A stretch of 56,288 nt of DNA. Origin: Fulvimonas sp. R45 (GTDB taxonomy: Bacteria; Pseudomonadota; Gammaproteobacteria; Xanthomonadales; Rhodanobacteraceae). Below the pieces are notes generated by a model. It did not search any database. It was not told where the DNA came from and saw only the letters and a program-made list of their open reading frames with translations. Position numbers and translations under genes: made by a program. Location of the stretch: the NCBI RefSeq assembly GCF_030504985.1, contig NZ_JASERU010000021.1, forward strand, positions 1 through 56,288, written 5' to 3'. Each line of letters begins with the position of its first letter. Within the stretch, counting starts at the first letter, position 1. Positions 8,110-17,933 of the stretch are shown here, piece by piece.

Positions 8110-9318
8110 TCATTGCTGTTCCTGCAGGATGTCCGACGCCGTGTCCGGGGCCTGTTGCGGGCGCGCGGCCAGTGTCACCTCGACGTGGAACGGGCTGCCG
8201 TTGCGCAGGCCGGAAACCTCCGTCTGCGTGCCGGGCTTGAGCGCGGCCTCGTGGCGGCGCAGGTCGGCCGGGTCGAGGATGTCGTGGTCGCCGATCTTCA
8301 GCAGGATGTCGTGCGGCTGGAGGCCGGCGCGCGCGGCCGGTCCGCCGGGGTAGACGTCGGTGACCTGGACTCCGCGCGCGGCCGCCGGCAGGCCGCCGTT
8401 GGCGGCCACGGTCACGATGGCGTAGTCGGCGCCGAGCCAGCCGCGCACCACGTGGCCGGTGGCGATCAGCTGGCGCAGCACCTCGGTGGCGGTGTTCACC
8501 GGGATGGCGAAGCCGATGCCCTCGGCGTTGGCGGCCTTGCCGATCAGCAGGGTATTGATGCCCACCAGCTCGCCGCGGGTATTCACCAGCGCGCCGCCGG
8601 AGTTGCCGAGGTTGATCGCCGCGTCGGTCTGGATGAAGTCCTCCGGGCTGCCGCTGATCAGCTGGCGGCCGATCGCGCTGACGATGCCCATCGTCACGGT
8701 CTGACCGATACCCAGCGGGTTGCCGATCGCCAGCACCACGTCACCCACGCGCAGCTTCTTCGAATCGGCCATGCGGATCACCGGCAGGTTGCCGGCGTCG
8801 ATCTTCAGCACCGCCAGGTCGGTCTCCGGGTCGGCGCCGACCAGGTGTGCCTTGGCCACGCGGCCGTCGTAGAGCAGCACCTGGATGTCGTCGGCGCCGG
8901 CGATGACGTGGTTGTTGGTCAGCACGTAGCCCTGCGCGCTGACGATCACGCCCGAACCGAGGCTGCGCTCGCGGCGCTGGTAGGTGCCCACCGGCACGCC
9001 GCCGAAGATGCGCTGCAGGATCGGATCGGCGTACATGCGCACCGCCTGCTCGGTCACTGTCTTGTTGACGTAGATGTTGACCACCGACGGCACCGCCCGG
9101 TCCGCCGCGTCGGCGTACGAGGCCGGCGCGGGCGGGGCGGCTGCGGGCACCGCGGCGCCGGCGGCAGAGGCGGCGGGCGCCGGCGCGCCGGCGAGCCCGA
9201 AGCGGTCGCGCAGCCGATGCCCCACGCCGGGCCAGAACAGGCCGATCACGAACGCCAGCGCCAACCCCAGCACCACGAAGCGGGCGATGAAGGCGAGCAG
9301 GCCGGCGGCATGTTTCAT
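8110..9318 (-). CDS. DegS/AlgW-like membrane-anchored serine protease with one PDZ domain
   Basis: 402 residues. One N-terminal transmembrane anchor (about 8-29) and an Ala/Pro-rich linker lead to a trypsin-like domain with catalytic triad H137 (TNNHVIA), D167 (ETDLAVLKI) and S240 (LGNSGGAL), then a single C-terminal PDZ domain (about 285-385). This architecture is that of DegS/AlgW, which sense misfolded outer-membrane proteins and start cleavage of the anti-sigma factor controlling the envelope stress response; DegP/DegQ have two PDZ domains and a signal peptide. The gene is divergent from petABC, with 177 bp between the starts. The role is inferred from architecture. Confidence 0.88.
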   Translation of the reverse strand: MKHAAGLLAFIARFVVLGLALAFVIGLFWPGVGHRLRDRFGLAGAPAPAASAAGAAVPAAAPPAPASYADAADRAVPSVVNIYVNKTVTEQAVRMYADPILQRIFGGVPVGTYQRRERSLGSGVIVSAQGYVLTNNHVIAGADDIQVLLYDGRVAKAHLVGADPETDLAVLKIDAGNLPVIRMADSKKLRVGDVVLAIGNPLGIGQTVTMGIVSAIGRQLISGSPEDFIQTDAAINLGNSGGALVNTRGELVGINTLLIGKAANAEGIGFAIPVNTATEVLRQLIATGHVVRGWLGADYAIVTVAANGGLPAAARGVQVTDVYPGGPAARAGLQPHDILLKIGDHDILDPADLRRHEAALKPGTQTEVSGLRNGSPFHVEVTLAARPQQAPDTASDILQEQQ

Positions 9319-9400
9319 GTCGGGGGACGGTCCGTGACAAAGGCGGGCAGACTAGGGTAGCGTCGACAGCGGGGGCGCTGGTGACCGCCGGGGGGTTCGA

Positions 9401-9429
9401 TTGTACGTGTCAACCCCTGAGGCTACACT
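9401..9429 (+). promoter_or_regulatory. Candidate sigma-70 promoter for petABC
   Basis: TTGTAC at 9401-9406 and TACACT at 9424-9429 are separated by exactly 17 bp, giving a start point near 9436, about 60 bases before the petA start. It is the best -35/-10 match in the gap between the DegS-like gene and petA. Confidence 0.5.
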
Positions 9430-9495
9430 AACGCGATTTTTGCAGGTGCCGAAAAAACCTGCGTCTCAATGGCGTGCAAGTATCCGGAGAGCCTG

Positions 9496-10101
9496 ATGGC
9501 GAACGAAGTCGTCGATCATGGTCGCCGCCGTTTCCTTACCGCGACCACGGCTGTGGTCGGCGGCGTGGGAGTGGTTGCGGCAGCCGTACCTTTCATCAAG
9601 TCATGGGAACCCAGCGCACGCGCCAAGGCCGCCGGCGCTCCGGTAACGCAGTCATTGAAGAAGATCGAGGCCGGCCAGCAGCTCATCGTCGCCTGGCGCA
9701 GCCTGCCGGTATTCATCGTCCATCGCTCCCCCGAACAACTCGCCGCGCTGCCCAAGCAGGACCCGCGCCTGGTCGACCCCAAGTCCAACGGCAGCTCCGC
9801 CGGCCAGCAGCCCGCCTACGCACAGAACGAAACCCGCTCGATCAAGCCGGAATGGCTGGTGATGGTCGGCATCTGCACCCACCTGGGCTGCGTGCCCAAC
9901 TACGTCGGCGAGATGAAGCCCGAGCCGTTCGATCCGAACTGGCAGGGCGGCTACTACTGCCCCTGCCACCATTCGCGCTACGACATGGCCGGCCGCGTGT
10001 ACCAGGGCGTGCCCGCGCCGATGAACATGCAGATCCCGCCGTACCACTTCGTCGACGAGAACACCGTCCAGATTGGCGTTGATCCGAAGGGGGCTGCGTA
10101 A
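9496..10101 (+). CDS. petA: Ubiquinol-cytochrome c reductase, Rieske iron-sulfur subunit
   Basis: 201 residues. It carries the 2Fe-2S cluster of the cytochrome bc1 complex, which passes electrons from ubiquinol to cytochrome c1 in the inner membrane. The cluster ligands are in CTHLGC (127-132) and CPCHHS (155-160). The N-terminal RRRFLTATT followed by a hydrophobic stretch (18-34) is a Tat-type uncleaved anchor. The ATG at 9496 is preferred to one at 9469 because CGGAGAG lies at correct distance in front of it. The stop TAA shares its last base with the ATG of petB (TAATG). Confidence 0.96.
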   Translation: MANEVVDHGRRRFLTATTAVVGGVGVVAAAVPFIKSWEPSARAKAAGAPVTQSLKKIEAGQQLIVAWRSLPVFIVHRSPEQLAALPKQDPRLVDPKSNGSSAGQQPAYAQNETRSIKPEWLVMVGICTHLGCVPNYVGEMKPEPFDPNWQGGYYCPCHHSRYDMAGRVYQGVPAPMNMQIPPYHFVDENTVQIGVDPKGAA

Positions 10102-11396
10102 TGGCCAATGCATTCACTCGCTGGTTCGACGAGCGCGCGCCCGGCCTGGCGCCGACGTACCGCAAGCACATGACGGAGTACTACGCGCCGAAGAACTTCA
10201 ACCTCTGGTACTACTTCGGCTCGCTCGCCCTGCTGGTGCTGGTCAACCAGATCCTCACCGGCATCTTCCTCACGATGAACTACGACCCGAGCGCGACCGG
10301 CGCGTTCGATTCGGTGCAGTACATCATGCGCGACGTGGAGTGGGGCTGGCTGATCCGCTACATGCACACCACCGGCGCCTCGCTGTTCTTCGTGGTGGTG
10401 TTCCTGCACATGTTCCGCGGCTTGCTGTACGGCTCGTACAAGAAGCCGCGCGAGCTGGTGTGGGTGCTGGGCATGCTGATCTTCCTGGTGCTGATGGCCG
10501 AGGCCTTCATGGGCTACGTGCTGCCGTGGGGCAACATGTCGTTCTGGGGCGCCAAGGTGATCACCAGCCTGTTCGGCACCATCCCGGTGATCGGCAAGGA
10601 CCTGGTGGAGTGGATCGTGGGCGACTACCTGCCCGCCGACGCCACCCTCAACCGCTTCTTCGCGCTGCACGTGATCGCGCTGCCACTGGTGCTGCTGCTG
10701 CTGGTGGTGCTGCACCTGGCGGCGCTGCACGAGGTGGGCTCGAACAACCCCGACGGCGTGGACGTCAAGCACGGCCCGAAGGGCAACCGCTGGGACGCGC
10801 TGAAGCCCGCCGACGCCATCCCGTTCCACCCGTACTACACGGTGAAGGACCTGGTCGGCGTGGGCGTGTTCCTGATCGTTGCCGCCTTCATCATCTTCTT
10901 CGCGCCCACCTTCGGCGGCTGGTTCCTCGAGCACGACAACGCGATCCCGGCCAACAACCTGGTGACGCCCGCGCAGATCAAGCCGGTGTGGTACTTCACC
11001 GCGTTCTACGCCATCGTGCGCATGGTGCCTTCATTCGCCGGCACCGCCGTGTGGGGCGTGATCGCCATGTTCGGCTCCATCGCGCTGCTGTTCGCGCTGC
11101 CGTGGATCGACGCCGGCAAGGTCAAGTCGGTCCGCTACCGCGGCACCGGCTACAAGGTGGCGCTGGCGGTCTTCGTGGTCTCGTTCCTGTGCCTGGCGAT
11201 CATCGGCATGGACCTCACCGACGAGTACCTGCCCCGGATCTTCGGCAGCGATATCGACCTCACCACCTGGGACAACGTGATCGGCCGCATCATGACGCTG
11301 GCCTACTTCGGGTTCTTCGTGTTCCTGTGGCTGTACACGCATCTCGGCTGGGAGAAGACCAAGCCGGTTCCGGAACGGGTGACGACGCATGACTAA
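10101..11396 (+). CDS. petB: Cytochrome b of the bc1 complex
   Basis: 431 residues, multi-spanning core subunit that binds hemes bL and bH and forms both quinone sites. Paired histidines are seen in the second and fourth helices (HTTGASLFF...FLHMFR and LHVIALP...LHLAALH). The Qo-site motif, PEWY in mitochondria and alpha-proteobacteria, reads PVWY here (KPVWYFTAFYAI), a natural variant I recall for beta/gamma-proteobacteria. Translation is probably coupled to petA (TAATG), and the 3' end overlaps petC by eight bases. Confidence 0.96.
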   Translation: MANAFTRWFDERAPGLAPTYRKHMTEYYAPKNFNLWYYFGSLALLVLVNQILTGIFLTMNYDPSATGAFDSVQYIMRDVEWGWLIRYMHTTGASLFFVVVFLHMFRGLLYGSYKKPRELVWVLGMLIFLVLMAEAFMGYVLPWGNMSFWGAKVITSLFGTIPVIGKDLVEWIVGDYLPADATLNRFFALHVIALPLVLLLLVVLHLAALHEVGSNNPDGVDVKHGPKGNRWDALKPADAIPFHPYYTVKDLVGVGVFLIVAAFIIFFAPTFGGWFLEHDNAIPANNLVTPAQIKPVWYFTAFYAIVRMVPSFAGTAVWGVIAMFGSIALLFALPWIDAGKVKSVRYRGTGYKVALAVFVVSFLCLAIIGMDLTDEYLPRIFGSDIDLTTWDNVIGRIMTLAYFGFFVFLWLYTHLGWEKTKPVPERVTTHD

Positions 11397-12120
11397 GCGG
11401 CTTATCTCCACCATCCTGCTGTCGCTGGGCCTGCTGCTGGGCAGCGCGTCGTCCTGGGCCGAAGAGGGGCCCGAACTGCCGGCCGCCGGCAACAACCTGC
11501 GCGACCAGGCCTCGCTGCAGCGCGGCGCCCACCTGTTCTTCAACTACTGCGTGGGCTGCCACTCGCTGAAGTACCTGCGCTACTCGCGCATGGCCGAGGA
11601 CCTGCACCTGTCCGAGCAGGACGTGATGCAGAACCTCAACTTCACCGGCGCCAAGTTCGACGATCCCGTCGTGTCGCACATGCCGGCGGAGCTGGCCACC
11701 AAGGCCTTCGGCAAGGACCCGCCGGACCTCTCGCTGGAAGTGAGCGCGAAGGGCGCCGACTGGGTCTACGGCTACCTCAACGCCTTCTACCTCGACCCGA
11801 AGAGCCCGATCGGCTGGAACAACACCGTGCTGCCGAACGCCGCCATGCCGTTCCCGCTGTGGAAGCTGCAGGGCGAGCAGACCGCCGTGATGAGCAAGGA
11901 CGGCAAGCAGGTGGAGAAGCTGGAACTGTCGCACCCGGGCGAGCTGACCCCGGCGCAGTACCAGCAGGCCACGCGCGACCTGGTCAATTTCCTGGACTAC
12001 GCCTCCGAGCCGGCCGCGTTGCAGCGGCACGCGTACGGCGTCTGGGTGGTGCTGTTCCTGGTCCTGTTCACCTTCCTGGCCTTCCTGCTCAAGAAGGAAT
12101 ACTGGAAGGACGTCCACTGA
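11389..12120 (+). CDS. petC: Cytochrome c1 of the bc1 complex
   Basis: 243 residues. A signal peptide (about 1-24, ending SSWA) precedes the periplasmic heme domain with the CVGCH c-type heme site. A methionine in the NAAMPFP region is the likely sixth heme ligand, and a C-terminal membrane anchor (VVLFLVLFTFLAFLL) is followed by a charged end. It receives electrons from the Rieske protein and passes them to soluble cytochrome c. It overlaps petB by eight bases. No rho-independent terminator is visible before sspA, so read-through into sspAB is possible. Confidence 0.96.
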   Translation: MTKRLISTILLSLGLLLGSASSWAEEGPELPAAGNNLRDQASLQRGAHLFFNYCVGCHSLKYLRYSRMAEDLHLSEQDVMQNLNFTGAKFDDPVVSHMPAELATKAFGKDPPDLSLEVSAKGADWVYGYLNAFYLDPKSPIGWNNTVLPNAAMPFPLWKLQGEQTAVMSKDGKQVEKLELSHPGELTPAQYQQATRDLVNFLDYASEPAALQRHAYGVWVVLFLVLFTFLAFLLKKEYWKDVH

Positions 12121-12187
12121 AGGCATCGGCGGCCCGGCGGCGCGGCGTGAACCGTGCCGCCGGAAGCGCCGGCAGGGGAGACCACGC

Positions 12188-12808
12188 ATGGTCCAGAGCG
12201 CCCGTACACGCACCATCCTTACCCTCTACACCACGGCGGACGACATCCAGTGCCACCGCGTCAGGCTGGTCCTGGCCGCCAAGGGCGTGAGCTACGACCG
12301 GGTGCTGGTGGACCCGGCCAAGCCGCCGGAGGACCTGCTCGACCTCAACCCCTACGGCACCACGCCTACCCTGGTCGACCGCGACCTCACCCTGTACGAC
12401 ACCTCGGTGGTGTGCGAATACCTCGACGAACGCTATCCGCATCCGCCGCTGATGCCGATCGATCCGCTTTCCCGGGCGCGGCTGCGCCTGGCCGCGGTGC
12501 GCATCGAGCGCGACTGGCTGCCGGAGGTGGACACCATCCGCGCGGGCGGCCGCGCCGCGGACGGCGCGCGCAAGCGCCTGCGCGAGCACCTGCTGGCGTC
12601 GCTGCCGCTGTTCAAGGCGGCCAAGTTCTTCCTCAACCCGGAGATGAGCCTGGCCGACTGCCTGGTGGCTCCGGTGGTGTGGCGCCTGCCGTGGCTGGGC
12701 GTGGAGCTGGGCCGCGAGGGCAAGTCCATCGTCGACTACGGCGAACGCCTGTTCCACAGCCAGGGCTACACGCGCAGCCTCACCTCCGAAGAAAAGGCGA
12801 TGCGGTGA
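12188..12808 (+). CDS. sspA: Stringent starvation protein A (GST-fold RNA polymerase-associated protein)
   Basis: 206 residues with a thioredoxin-like N-terminal GST domain (about 10-85, TTADDIQCHRVRLVLAAKG and NPYGTTPTLV) and an all-helical C-terminal domain. SspA binds RNA polymerase and modulates transcription in stationary phase and acid stress. It has no glutathione transferase activity in the characterised members. It follows petC by 67 bp on the same strand; petABC-sspAB is a common gammaproteobacterial order. Its stop overlaps the GTG start of sspB by four bases (GTGA). Confidence 0.95.
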   Translation: MVQSARTRTILTLYTTADDIQCHRVRLVLAAKGVSYDRVLVDPAKPPEDLLDLNPYGTTPTLVDRDLTLYDTSVVCEYLDERYPHPPLMPIDPLSRARLRLAAVRIERDWLPEVDTIRAGGRAADGARKRLREHLLASLPLFKAAKFFLNPEMSLADCLVAPVVWRLPWLGVELGREGKSIVDYGERLFHSQGYTRSLTSEEKAMR

Positions 12809-13248
12809 GCGAATCCACGCCCGTGCCGATGACTTCGAACCGTCCGTACCTGCTGCGGGCGGTCTACGATTGGATCACCGACAACGACCTCACCCCCTAC
12901 GTGCTGATCGACGCCACCCGCGAGGGCGTCAAGGTGCCGCCGCAGGTGGTGAAGAACGGCCAGGTGGTGCTGAACCTGGCCATGCGCGCGGTGGCCAACC
13001 TGGACCTGGGCAACGACTGGATCAGCTTCCAGGCGCGCTTCTCCGGCGTCAGCCATCACATCCACATCCCGGTGCAGGCCGTGCTGGCGCTGTACGCGCA
13101 GGAGAACGGCCAGGGCATGATGTTCCCCGCCGACGAGAACGGCGGCGACACGCCGCCGCCGGATGCCCCACCGCCCGGTTCGCCGTCCGAGCCCACCGAC
13201 GAGGACAAGCCGCGCCGCGGCGGCGCGCACCTGCGCGTGGTGAAGTAG
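12805..13248 (+). CDS. sspB: ClpXP protease specificity-enhancing factor SspB
   Basis: 147 residues from a GTG at 12805 that overlaps the sspA stop. SspB tethers ssrA-tagged proteins to ClpXP. The globular substrate-binding domain spans about 9-115 (RPYLLRAVYDWITDNDLTP onward). It is followed by a proline- and acid-rich flexible linker and a C-terminal LRVVK, matching the short ClpX-binding tail of the family. An internal ATG at 12829 would shorten the N-terminus by eight residues and is less likely because of the coupling to sspA. Confidence 0.95.
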   Translation: MSESTPVPMTSNRPYLLRAVYDWITDNDLTPYVLIDATREGVKVPPQVVKNGQVVLNLAMRAVANLDLGNDWISFQARFSGVSHHIHIPVQAVLALYAQENGQGMMFPADENGGDTPPPDAPPPGSPSEPTDEDKPRRGGAHLRVVK

Positions 13249-13316
13249 GCCGTCGAGCGGTTGGCCGGCGCATGTGCCGGCCGCGTCCCGGCGTGCCCGC
13301 GACACAGGCGGCCGGC

Positions 13317-13739
13317 TCAGTGCAGTCGACGCTGGTCGTCGCGTGGTCGCAGCGGAACCACATTGCTCCGGTCGCCGCGCGTCGCCGGGGGCGAGGCGGG
13401 GGCCGGAACCGGCGACGCCTCGGGCAGGCGCGTCTCGATGGTAGGCAGGCTGAGCCCGGTGAAGGCGTCGCCCACCATCCACAGCCGGCCCGGCTCGCGA
13501 TCGTTGCCGTCGATGCTCACCTCGAAGCCGTAGCACCGCTCGATCCGCCGCTGCCCGTGCAGGCGGCGCAGGCGCAGGCCGCTCAGGCCCACCGTCTCGT
13601 CCAGCAGCTGCAGGCCGTGGCGCTCGCACTGCCGGCGCGCCTCGGCCACCGCCAGCTCGCGGGCACGGCTCAGCTTCAGCCACGCCCCGACCAGGGCGAG
13701 CAGGACCAGCAGCGGCAGCAGTTCGAAGAGGGTGTCCAT
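13317..13739 (-). CDS. DUF3301 small membrane-anchored protein
   Basis: 140 residues. One N-terminal transmembrane helix (about 4-22, LFELLPLLVLLALVGAWL) is followed by a cytoplasmic or periplasmic domain with the DUF3301 pattern (ARRQCERHGLQLLDETV, RIERCYGFE) and a Pro-rich C-terminal tail. Function is unknown. It lies 100 bp downstream of nadC on the same strand and may belong to that transcript. It converges on sspB across a 68-bp gap holding a GGCCGGC/GCCGGCC stem (13263-13282) without a T-tract. Confidence 0.85.
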   Translation of the reverse strand: MDTLFELLPLLVLLALVGAWLKLSRARELAVAEARRQCERHGLQLLDETVGLSGLRLRRLHGQRRIERCYGFEVSIDGNDREPGRLWMVGDAFTGLSLPTIETRLPEASPVPAPASPPATRGDRSNVVPLRPRDDQRRLH

Positions 13740-13839
13740 GACCGGAGGGTGGGGGCGGCCGTGGCCGGCGCAAGCCGGCGGGGGAGGTGATAGTGCGCGA
13801 CGCGGGGAGGGCGGACAAGCCTCCCGGTACGGCCGGCTC

Positions 13840-14697
13840 TCAGTCCAGCTGCAGGCGCAGCGACAGGTCCACTGCCCGCACGTGCTTGGTCAGCGCGCCT
13901 ACCGAGATGAAATCCACGCCGGTGCGCGCGTACTCGCCGATGGTGGCGAGGTCCACGTTGCCGGAGACTTCCAGCGGGACGCGGCCGCCGGCCAGCGCCA
14001 CCGCCTCGCGCATCAGCGGCACGGTGAAGTTGTCCAGCATGATGCGGTCCACGCCCGCGGCCAGCGCCTCGGCCAGCTCGTCGAGGTTTTCCACCTCCAC
14101 CTCCAGCAGCAGGCCGGGATGGCGGCGGCGGGCCGCCGCCACCGCGGCGCCGAGGCCGCCGGCGGCGATGATGTGGTTTTCCTTGATCAGGATGGCGTCG
14201 TACAGGCCGATGCGATGGTTGTGACCACCGCCGCAGCGCACCGCGTACTTCTGCGCGAGGCGCAGGCCGGGCAGGGTCTTGCGCGTGTCCAGCACGCGCA
14301 CGCCGGTGCCGGCCACGGCCTCGACGTAGTACGCGGTGGCGGTGGCGGTGGCGGAGAGCAGCTGCAGGAAGTTCAGCGCCGAGCGTTCGGCGCTGACCAG
14401 GGCGCGCGCGTTGCCGCGCAGGTGGCAGATCACCGCGCCGGGCGCGGCGCGCTGGCCGTCGTGCAGCTGCCAGTGGATCCCCACGGCAGGATCGAGCCGG
14501 CGGAAGCAGGCGTCGAACCAGGGAGTGCCGGCGATCACCGCGCTCTCGCGGCAGGTGAGCCGGGCGCTGGCGGTGGCGTCGGCGGGCAGCAGGTCCGCAG
14601 TGGCGTCGCCCGCGCCGAGGTCCTCGGCGAAGGCGCGTTCGATGTCGGCGGCGATCAGGGTGGCGTCGGGTGGCGCGGGAAGGGCGTCGGGCGTCAT
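13840..14697 (-). CDS. nadC: Nicotinate-nucleotide pyrophosphorylase (carboxylating), quinolinate phosphoribosyltransferase
   Basis: 285 residues. Converts quinolinate and PRPP to nicotinate mononucleotide in de novo NAD synthesis. Family motifs are present: [29 protein letters not shown] and the phosphate-binding EVEVENLDE and LEVSGN segments of the barrel. The ATG at 14697 overlaps the stop of the upstream DUF1631 gene by four bases (ATGA), so the two are probably co-translated. No nadA or nadB is in the window. Confidence 0.96.
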   Translation of the reverse strand: MTPDALPAPPDATLIAADIERAFAEDLGAGDATADLLPADATASARLTCRESAVIAGTPWFDACFRRLDPAVGIHWQLHDGQRAAPGAVICHLRGNARALVSAERSALNFLQLLSATATATAYYVEAVAGTGVRVLDTRKTLPGLRLAQKYAVRCGGGHNHRIGLYDAILIKENHIIAAGGLGAAVAAARRRHPGLLLEVEVENLDELAEALAAGVDRIMLDNFTVPLMREAVALAGGRVPLEVSGNVDLATIGEYARTGVDFISVGALTKHVRAVDLSLRLQLD

Positions 14698-16979
14698 TCG
14701 GTATCCGTGGGTCGGCCGTCGGCGGGCTGGCTGAGGCGGTCGACGATGGCGTCCATCGCGCGGTCGAACAGCGCGTTGGAGTCGAGCACGCGCACGCGCT
14801 TTTCGGCCAGCGCGCGGGCCAGCTCGTGTGGCGAGTGGTCGGCGACCTTCAGGCCGCGCCGGTTGACGAACAGGTAGCGCCCGCTCATCGGGCTGATCCA
14901 GGACAGCTTGGCGCGCTCGGGCGTGGCGTCGTCGCGCCCGGCGAATTCCAGCCAGGTGCCGGGCTTGAGCTCGCGTACCTGCTGCAGCTCGGCGCTGGCC
15001 TCGGGCGTCATCCCGGCCGTGGCCTCGTCCTCGTCGTCCTGCTCCAGTTCCTCGGCGCTCTCGGCCAGCGGCTGGATGCTGTCGGGAATCGGCAGGCTGG
15101 CGGTCTCGACGGCGGGCTCCGGCGCGGCGGCCGCGGGCGCGGCCTCGCCGAGCTGCTGGCGGTAGTAGGCGTGCAGCTGGGCCAGCAGGCGCTCCACGTC
15201 GCTGTCCTGGAAGGCCACGCTGGTCAGCCCGCGGCGCAGCGCGCGCTCGATGCCCGGCAGGATCTGCTTCAGCTGCTGGCGGGCGGCGGCGTCGCGCGCG
15301 GGACGGGTGCTGGCGATGAAGTCATTGACGAAGCGCAGCGCATCGCGGTACTCGGGCGATGCCTCGCCCTGGCGCAGCAGGGTCAGCACGAGGTAGTTCG
15401 CCCACGCGCGGGTCAGCACGCCGTGCACCAGCGGGGGCAGGGTGTGGCCGTCGATGCGGGAGAGGATCTCGCGCGCGGCGCGGCGGCGCGCCTGCTCCAG
15501 CTTCTCGCGCCCGCGGGTGGATTCGGCCACGCGCTGCTCGGCCAGCTCGGCGCGGCGGCTGGCGGTTTCCTGGAAGCTCTGCAGCTCGGCGGACAGGCGC
15601 TCGAAGATGCCGAGGTCGTCGTCGAACTCCTGCAGCAGCCGGTCGACGATGGACCTGACCATGTCGAGCAGGCGGCCGTCGCGGTCGGCCTCGGCCGACC
15701 AGCCCTTGGCGGCGTCGGCCAGTCCGTCCAGCAGGCGCCGCGCCGGGTGCTGGCGGTGCGCGAACAGCTTGCGGTCGAGGATCGCCGCCTTGAGGTAGGG
15801 AATCTGCAGCCGGGCCAGCAGCACCTGCATCTGCGCGGGCAGGTTGCGGTCCTCGAGGATGAACTCGAACAGCATGCCGACCAGGTCGATGGTGTCCTCG
15901 TCGATGGTGGACACCTGGCCGGGACGCTCGCCGCGCAGCGCGCCGAGCTGGGACAGCAGCTGTTCCTTGAGCTGCAGCACCTCCTGGGTGAGGTCGAGCG
16001 TGCCCTGACCGGCCACGACCGGGACCAGCGGCAGCGCCGCGGCCTGGTTCTGCAGCACGCTCAGCGCGCCGATCAGCTCGTTGGCGGTGGGCAGCGGTCC
16101 CTGGCTCATCGCCGACAGCGGCACGGTGGGATGGGCGCGGCGGGCCTGGAACAGGCTGCGCAGGGTGTTCAGCAACTCGGCCGCGGTCTCGCCGTCGGCC
16201 GCCTCGGCTTCCGTCCCGGCCGCGGGTGGTGCCCCGGCGGCGGTGGCCGGCGCGCCCTGGGCGCCACCGCGCTGCACCTCGTGGCGCAGCTGCGGCAGCA
16301 CGCCGGCGCGCACCAGTTCGGCGTTGACCTCCTGGTACAGCTCGTCCAGCGTGGCCAGCACGTAGCGGTCGAACAGCTTGTAGATGATCAGCTTGACGCG
16401 CATGTCCGCGCTCAGCTCGCGCACCGACTGGCGGAACGCCTGGGCCAGCGCGGCCGGGCCGAGCGGATTGCCGGCGTCGTCGATCTTCATGCCGCCGCAG
16501 ATCACCGACAGGCGCTGGTTCACCGCGAACAGCTCGCGCGACAGCCGGGCCTCGTTCTTGCCGATCATGCTGGTGATCGCCAGCGATTCCTCCAGCTCGT
16601 TGTCGGCCACCAGCGACAGCTCGAGCGCGCCGCCGGACGCGGGCGCCGCCGCGGGGGCGGCCTGCGCGTGCCCCTTGCCGGCGACCTCGTCGATGTTGCG
16701 CGCGACCTGGGCCAGGAAGCTGCGTTCCACCATCGGGCGACGCTTGCGCACCTCGCGCATGCCGTCGAAGTAGTGCATCTGGGCGGCGTTGTTCTCGGCC
16801 TTCTCGGCCAGGTCGAACAGGGCGTCGTCGACCTGCTCGAACAGGTTGCCCAGGCTCAGCTGCAGGCGCCGCCCGGCGATGCCGCGAACCGCGTTCAGCA
16901 ACTCGCCGCCGCGCGGGCTGGACGGGTCCAGGCGCTGGCTCAGGTTGACGACGTTGGATGGCTCACTGGCGTTCTGCAT
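14694..16979 (-). CDS. DUF1631 family protein
   Basis: 761 residues from an ATG at 16979; an alternative ATG at 17006 adds nine residues and neither has a strong Shine-Dalgarno (a GGGGTG precedes 16979). The protein is mostly predicted helical and hydrophilic, with no signal peptide or membrane segment, so it is probably cytoplasmic. It matches the DUF1631 family of long gammaproteobacterial proteins. The C-terminal stretch (about 650-720, [14 protein letters not shown] then [14 protein letters not shown]) has a beta-rich look reminiscent of PilZ-type domains, but I do not see a convincing RxxxR motif. It overlaps nadC by four bases. Function unknown. Confidence 0.82.
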   Translation of the reverse strand: MQNASEPSNVVNLSQRLDPSSPRGGELLNAVRGIAGRRLQLSLGNLFEQVDDALFDLAEKAENNAAQMHYFDGMREVRKRRPMVERSFLAQVARNIDEVAGKGHAQAAPAAAPASGGALELSLVADNELEESLAITSMIGKNEARLSRELFAVNQRLSVICGGMKIDDAGNPLGPAALAQAFRQSVRELSADMRVKLIIYKLFDRYVLATLDELYQEVNAELVRAGVLPQLRHEVQRGGAQGAPATAAGAPPAAGTEAEAADGETAAELLNTLRSLFQARRAHPTVPLSAMSQGPLPTANELIGALSVLQNQAAALPLVPVVAGQGTLDLTQEVLQLKEQLLSQLGALRGERPGQVSTIDEDTIDLVGMLFEFILEDRNLPAQMQVLLARLQIPYLKAAILDRKLFAHRQHPARRLLDGLADAAKGWSAEADRDGRLLDMVRSIVDRLLQEFDDDLGIFERLSAELQSFQETASRRAELAEQRVAESTRGREKLEQARRRAAREILSRIDGHTLPPLVHGVLTRAWANYLVLTLLRQGEASPEYRDALRFVNDFIASTRPARDAAARQQLKQILPGIERALRRGLTSVAFQDSDVERLLAQLHAYYRQQLGEAAPAAAAPEPAVETASLPIPDSIQPLAESAEELEQDDEDEATAGMTPEASAELQQVRELKPGTWLEFAGRDDATPERAKLSWISPMSGRYLFVNRRGLKVADHSPHELARALAEKRVRVLDSNALFDRAMDAIVDRLSQPADGRPTDTE

Positions 16980-17098
16980 CGCCACACCCCTGTGTGTTGC
17001 CGGCATGCCGCGGCATCAAGGCAAGTACGCAAAGGTGGACGATACGGCATAAGCGCCGCACTTGTCATGCGCGGCCGGCCAGGGCCTTGAACGGGCCT

Positions 17099-17371
17099 TC
17101 AGGCCGCGGCGGGGAAATCCGCCAGCTGGGCCGTGCCGATGCCTTCCTCGGGCAGCATCACCGGGATGCCGTCGTCGACCCGGTAGACCACCTTGCGGTC
17201 GACCGTGACCAGGCCTTCGTCCAGCCGCGTCTTCACCGCGACACCGGCCACGGTATCGACCCGGCCCGCCTCGATGGCGCGGTTGAGGGCATCCAGCTCG
17301 GCCGCGGCCAGCGGGCGCACCGGGGTCTTGCTGACCGGGCAGCACAGAATGTCGAGCAGGCGCTTGTCCAT
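17099..17371 (-). CDS. Trm112/YcaR-family small protein
   Basis: 90 residues starting MDKRLLDILCCPVSKTPV at ATG 17371. The start and the C-terminal VYRVDDGIPVMLPEE are characteristic of the Trm112 family. Those proteins activate methyltransferases in eukaryotes and archaea; bacterial partners are less clear. Of the zinc-ligand cysteines only the N-terminal CC is present. Relative to the usual 60-residue bacterial form, there is an extra stretch in the middle (about 30-55). It is divergent from purE with 58 bp between starts and lies upstream of the DUF1631-nadC genes on the same strand. Confidence 0.87.
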   Translation of the reverse strand: MDKRLLDILCCPVSKTPVRPLAAAELDALNRAIEAGRVDTVAGVAVKTRLDEGLVTVDRKVVYRVDDGIPVMLPEEGIGTAQLADFPAAA

Positions 17372-17429
17372 GGCGTTTCGATGCGGGGCGCGAAAGCCCG
17401 TACAATAACCCCTTTTGGACGGCCGGACC

Positions 17430-17933
17430 ATGACTGGAACTGCTGCAGCGCCGAAGGTCGGCGTGGTGATGGGCTCGCGTTCGGACTGGGAGACCATGAC
17501 GCACGCGGCGGAGGTGCTCGTCGAGCTGGGCGTGCCGCACGAGGTGCGCGTGGTGTCCGCCCACCGCACGCCGGACCTGCTGTTCCGCTACGCGGAGGAG
17601 GCCGCCACGCGCGGCATCCAGGTGATCGTGGCCGGCGCTGGCGGCGCCGCCCACCTGCCGGGCATGCTGGCGGCCAAGACGCGGTTGCCGGTGTTCGGCG
17701 TGCCGGTGCAGTCGAAGGCGCTGAACGGCATGGATTCACTGCTCTCCATCGCGCAGATGCCGGCCGGGATCCCGGTGGGCACGCTGGCGATCGGCCGCGC
17801 CGGCGCGGTCAACGCGGGCCTGCTGGCCGCCGCCGTGCTGGCGTTGCACGATCCCGCGCTGGCCGCGGCGCTGGAGGCCTGGCGCGCGAAGCAGACCCAG
17901 GCCGTGCTCGACCAGCCGGACCCGCGCGCATGA
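17430..17933 (+). CDS. purE: 5-(carboxyamino)imidazole ribonucleotide mutase, class I
   Basis: 167 residues. Catalyses N5-CAIR to CAIR in purine synthesis, using the product of PurK. Signature segments GSRSDWETM and SAHRTPD are intact, as are [11 protein letters not shown] and GVPVQSKAL. The ATG at 17430 is chosen for its family-like [16 protein letters not shown] start. A TACAAT at 17401-17406 is a possible -10 element but no good -35 accompanies it. The stop overlaps the purK ATG by four bases (ATGA). Confidence 0.96.
   Translation: MTGTAAAPKVGVVMGSRSDWETMTHAAEVLVELGVPHEVRVVSAHRTPDLLFRYAEEAATRGIQVIVAGAGGAAHLPGMLAAKTRLPVFGVPVQSKALNGMDSLLSIAQMPAGIPVGTLAIGRAGAVNAGLLAAAVLALHDPALAAALEAWRAKQTQAVLDQPDPRA

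Noticed and set aside
9469-9495. Upstream ATG at 9469 as the petA start
   Set aside because: The ATG at 9496 has a well-placed CGGAGAG and gives the family-like N-terminus; the extra nine residues (MACKYPESL) are unlike Rieske proteins.
13249-13316. Terminator between sspB and the DUF3301 gene
   Set aside because: A GGCCGGC/GCCGGCC stem exists, but no T-tract follows on either strand.
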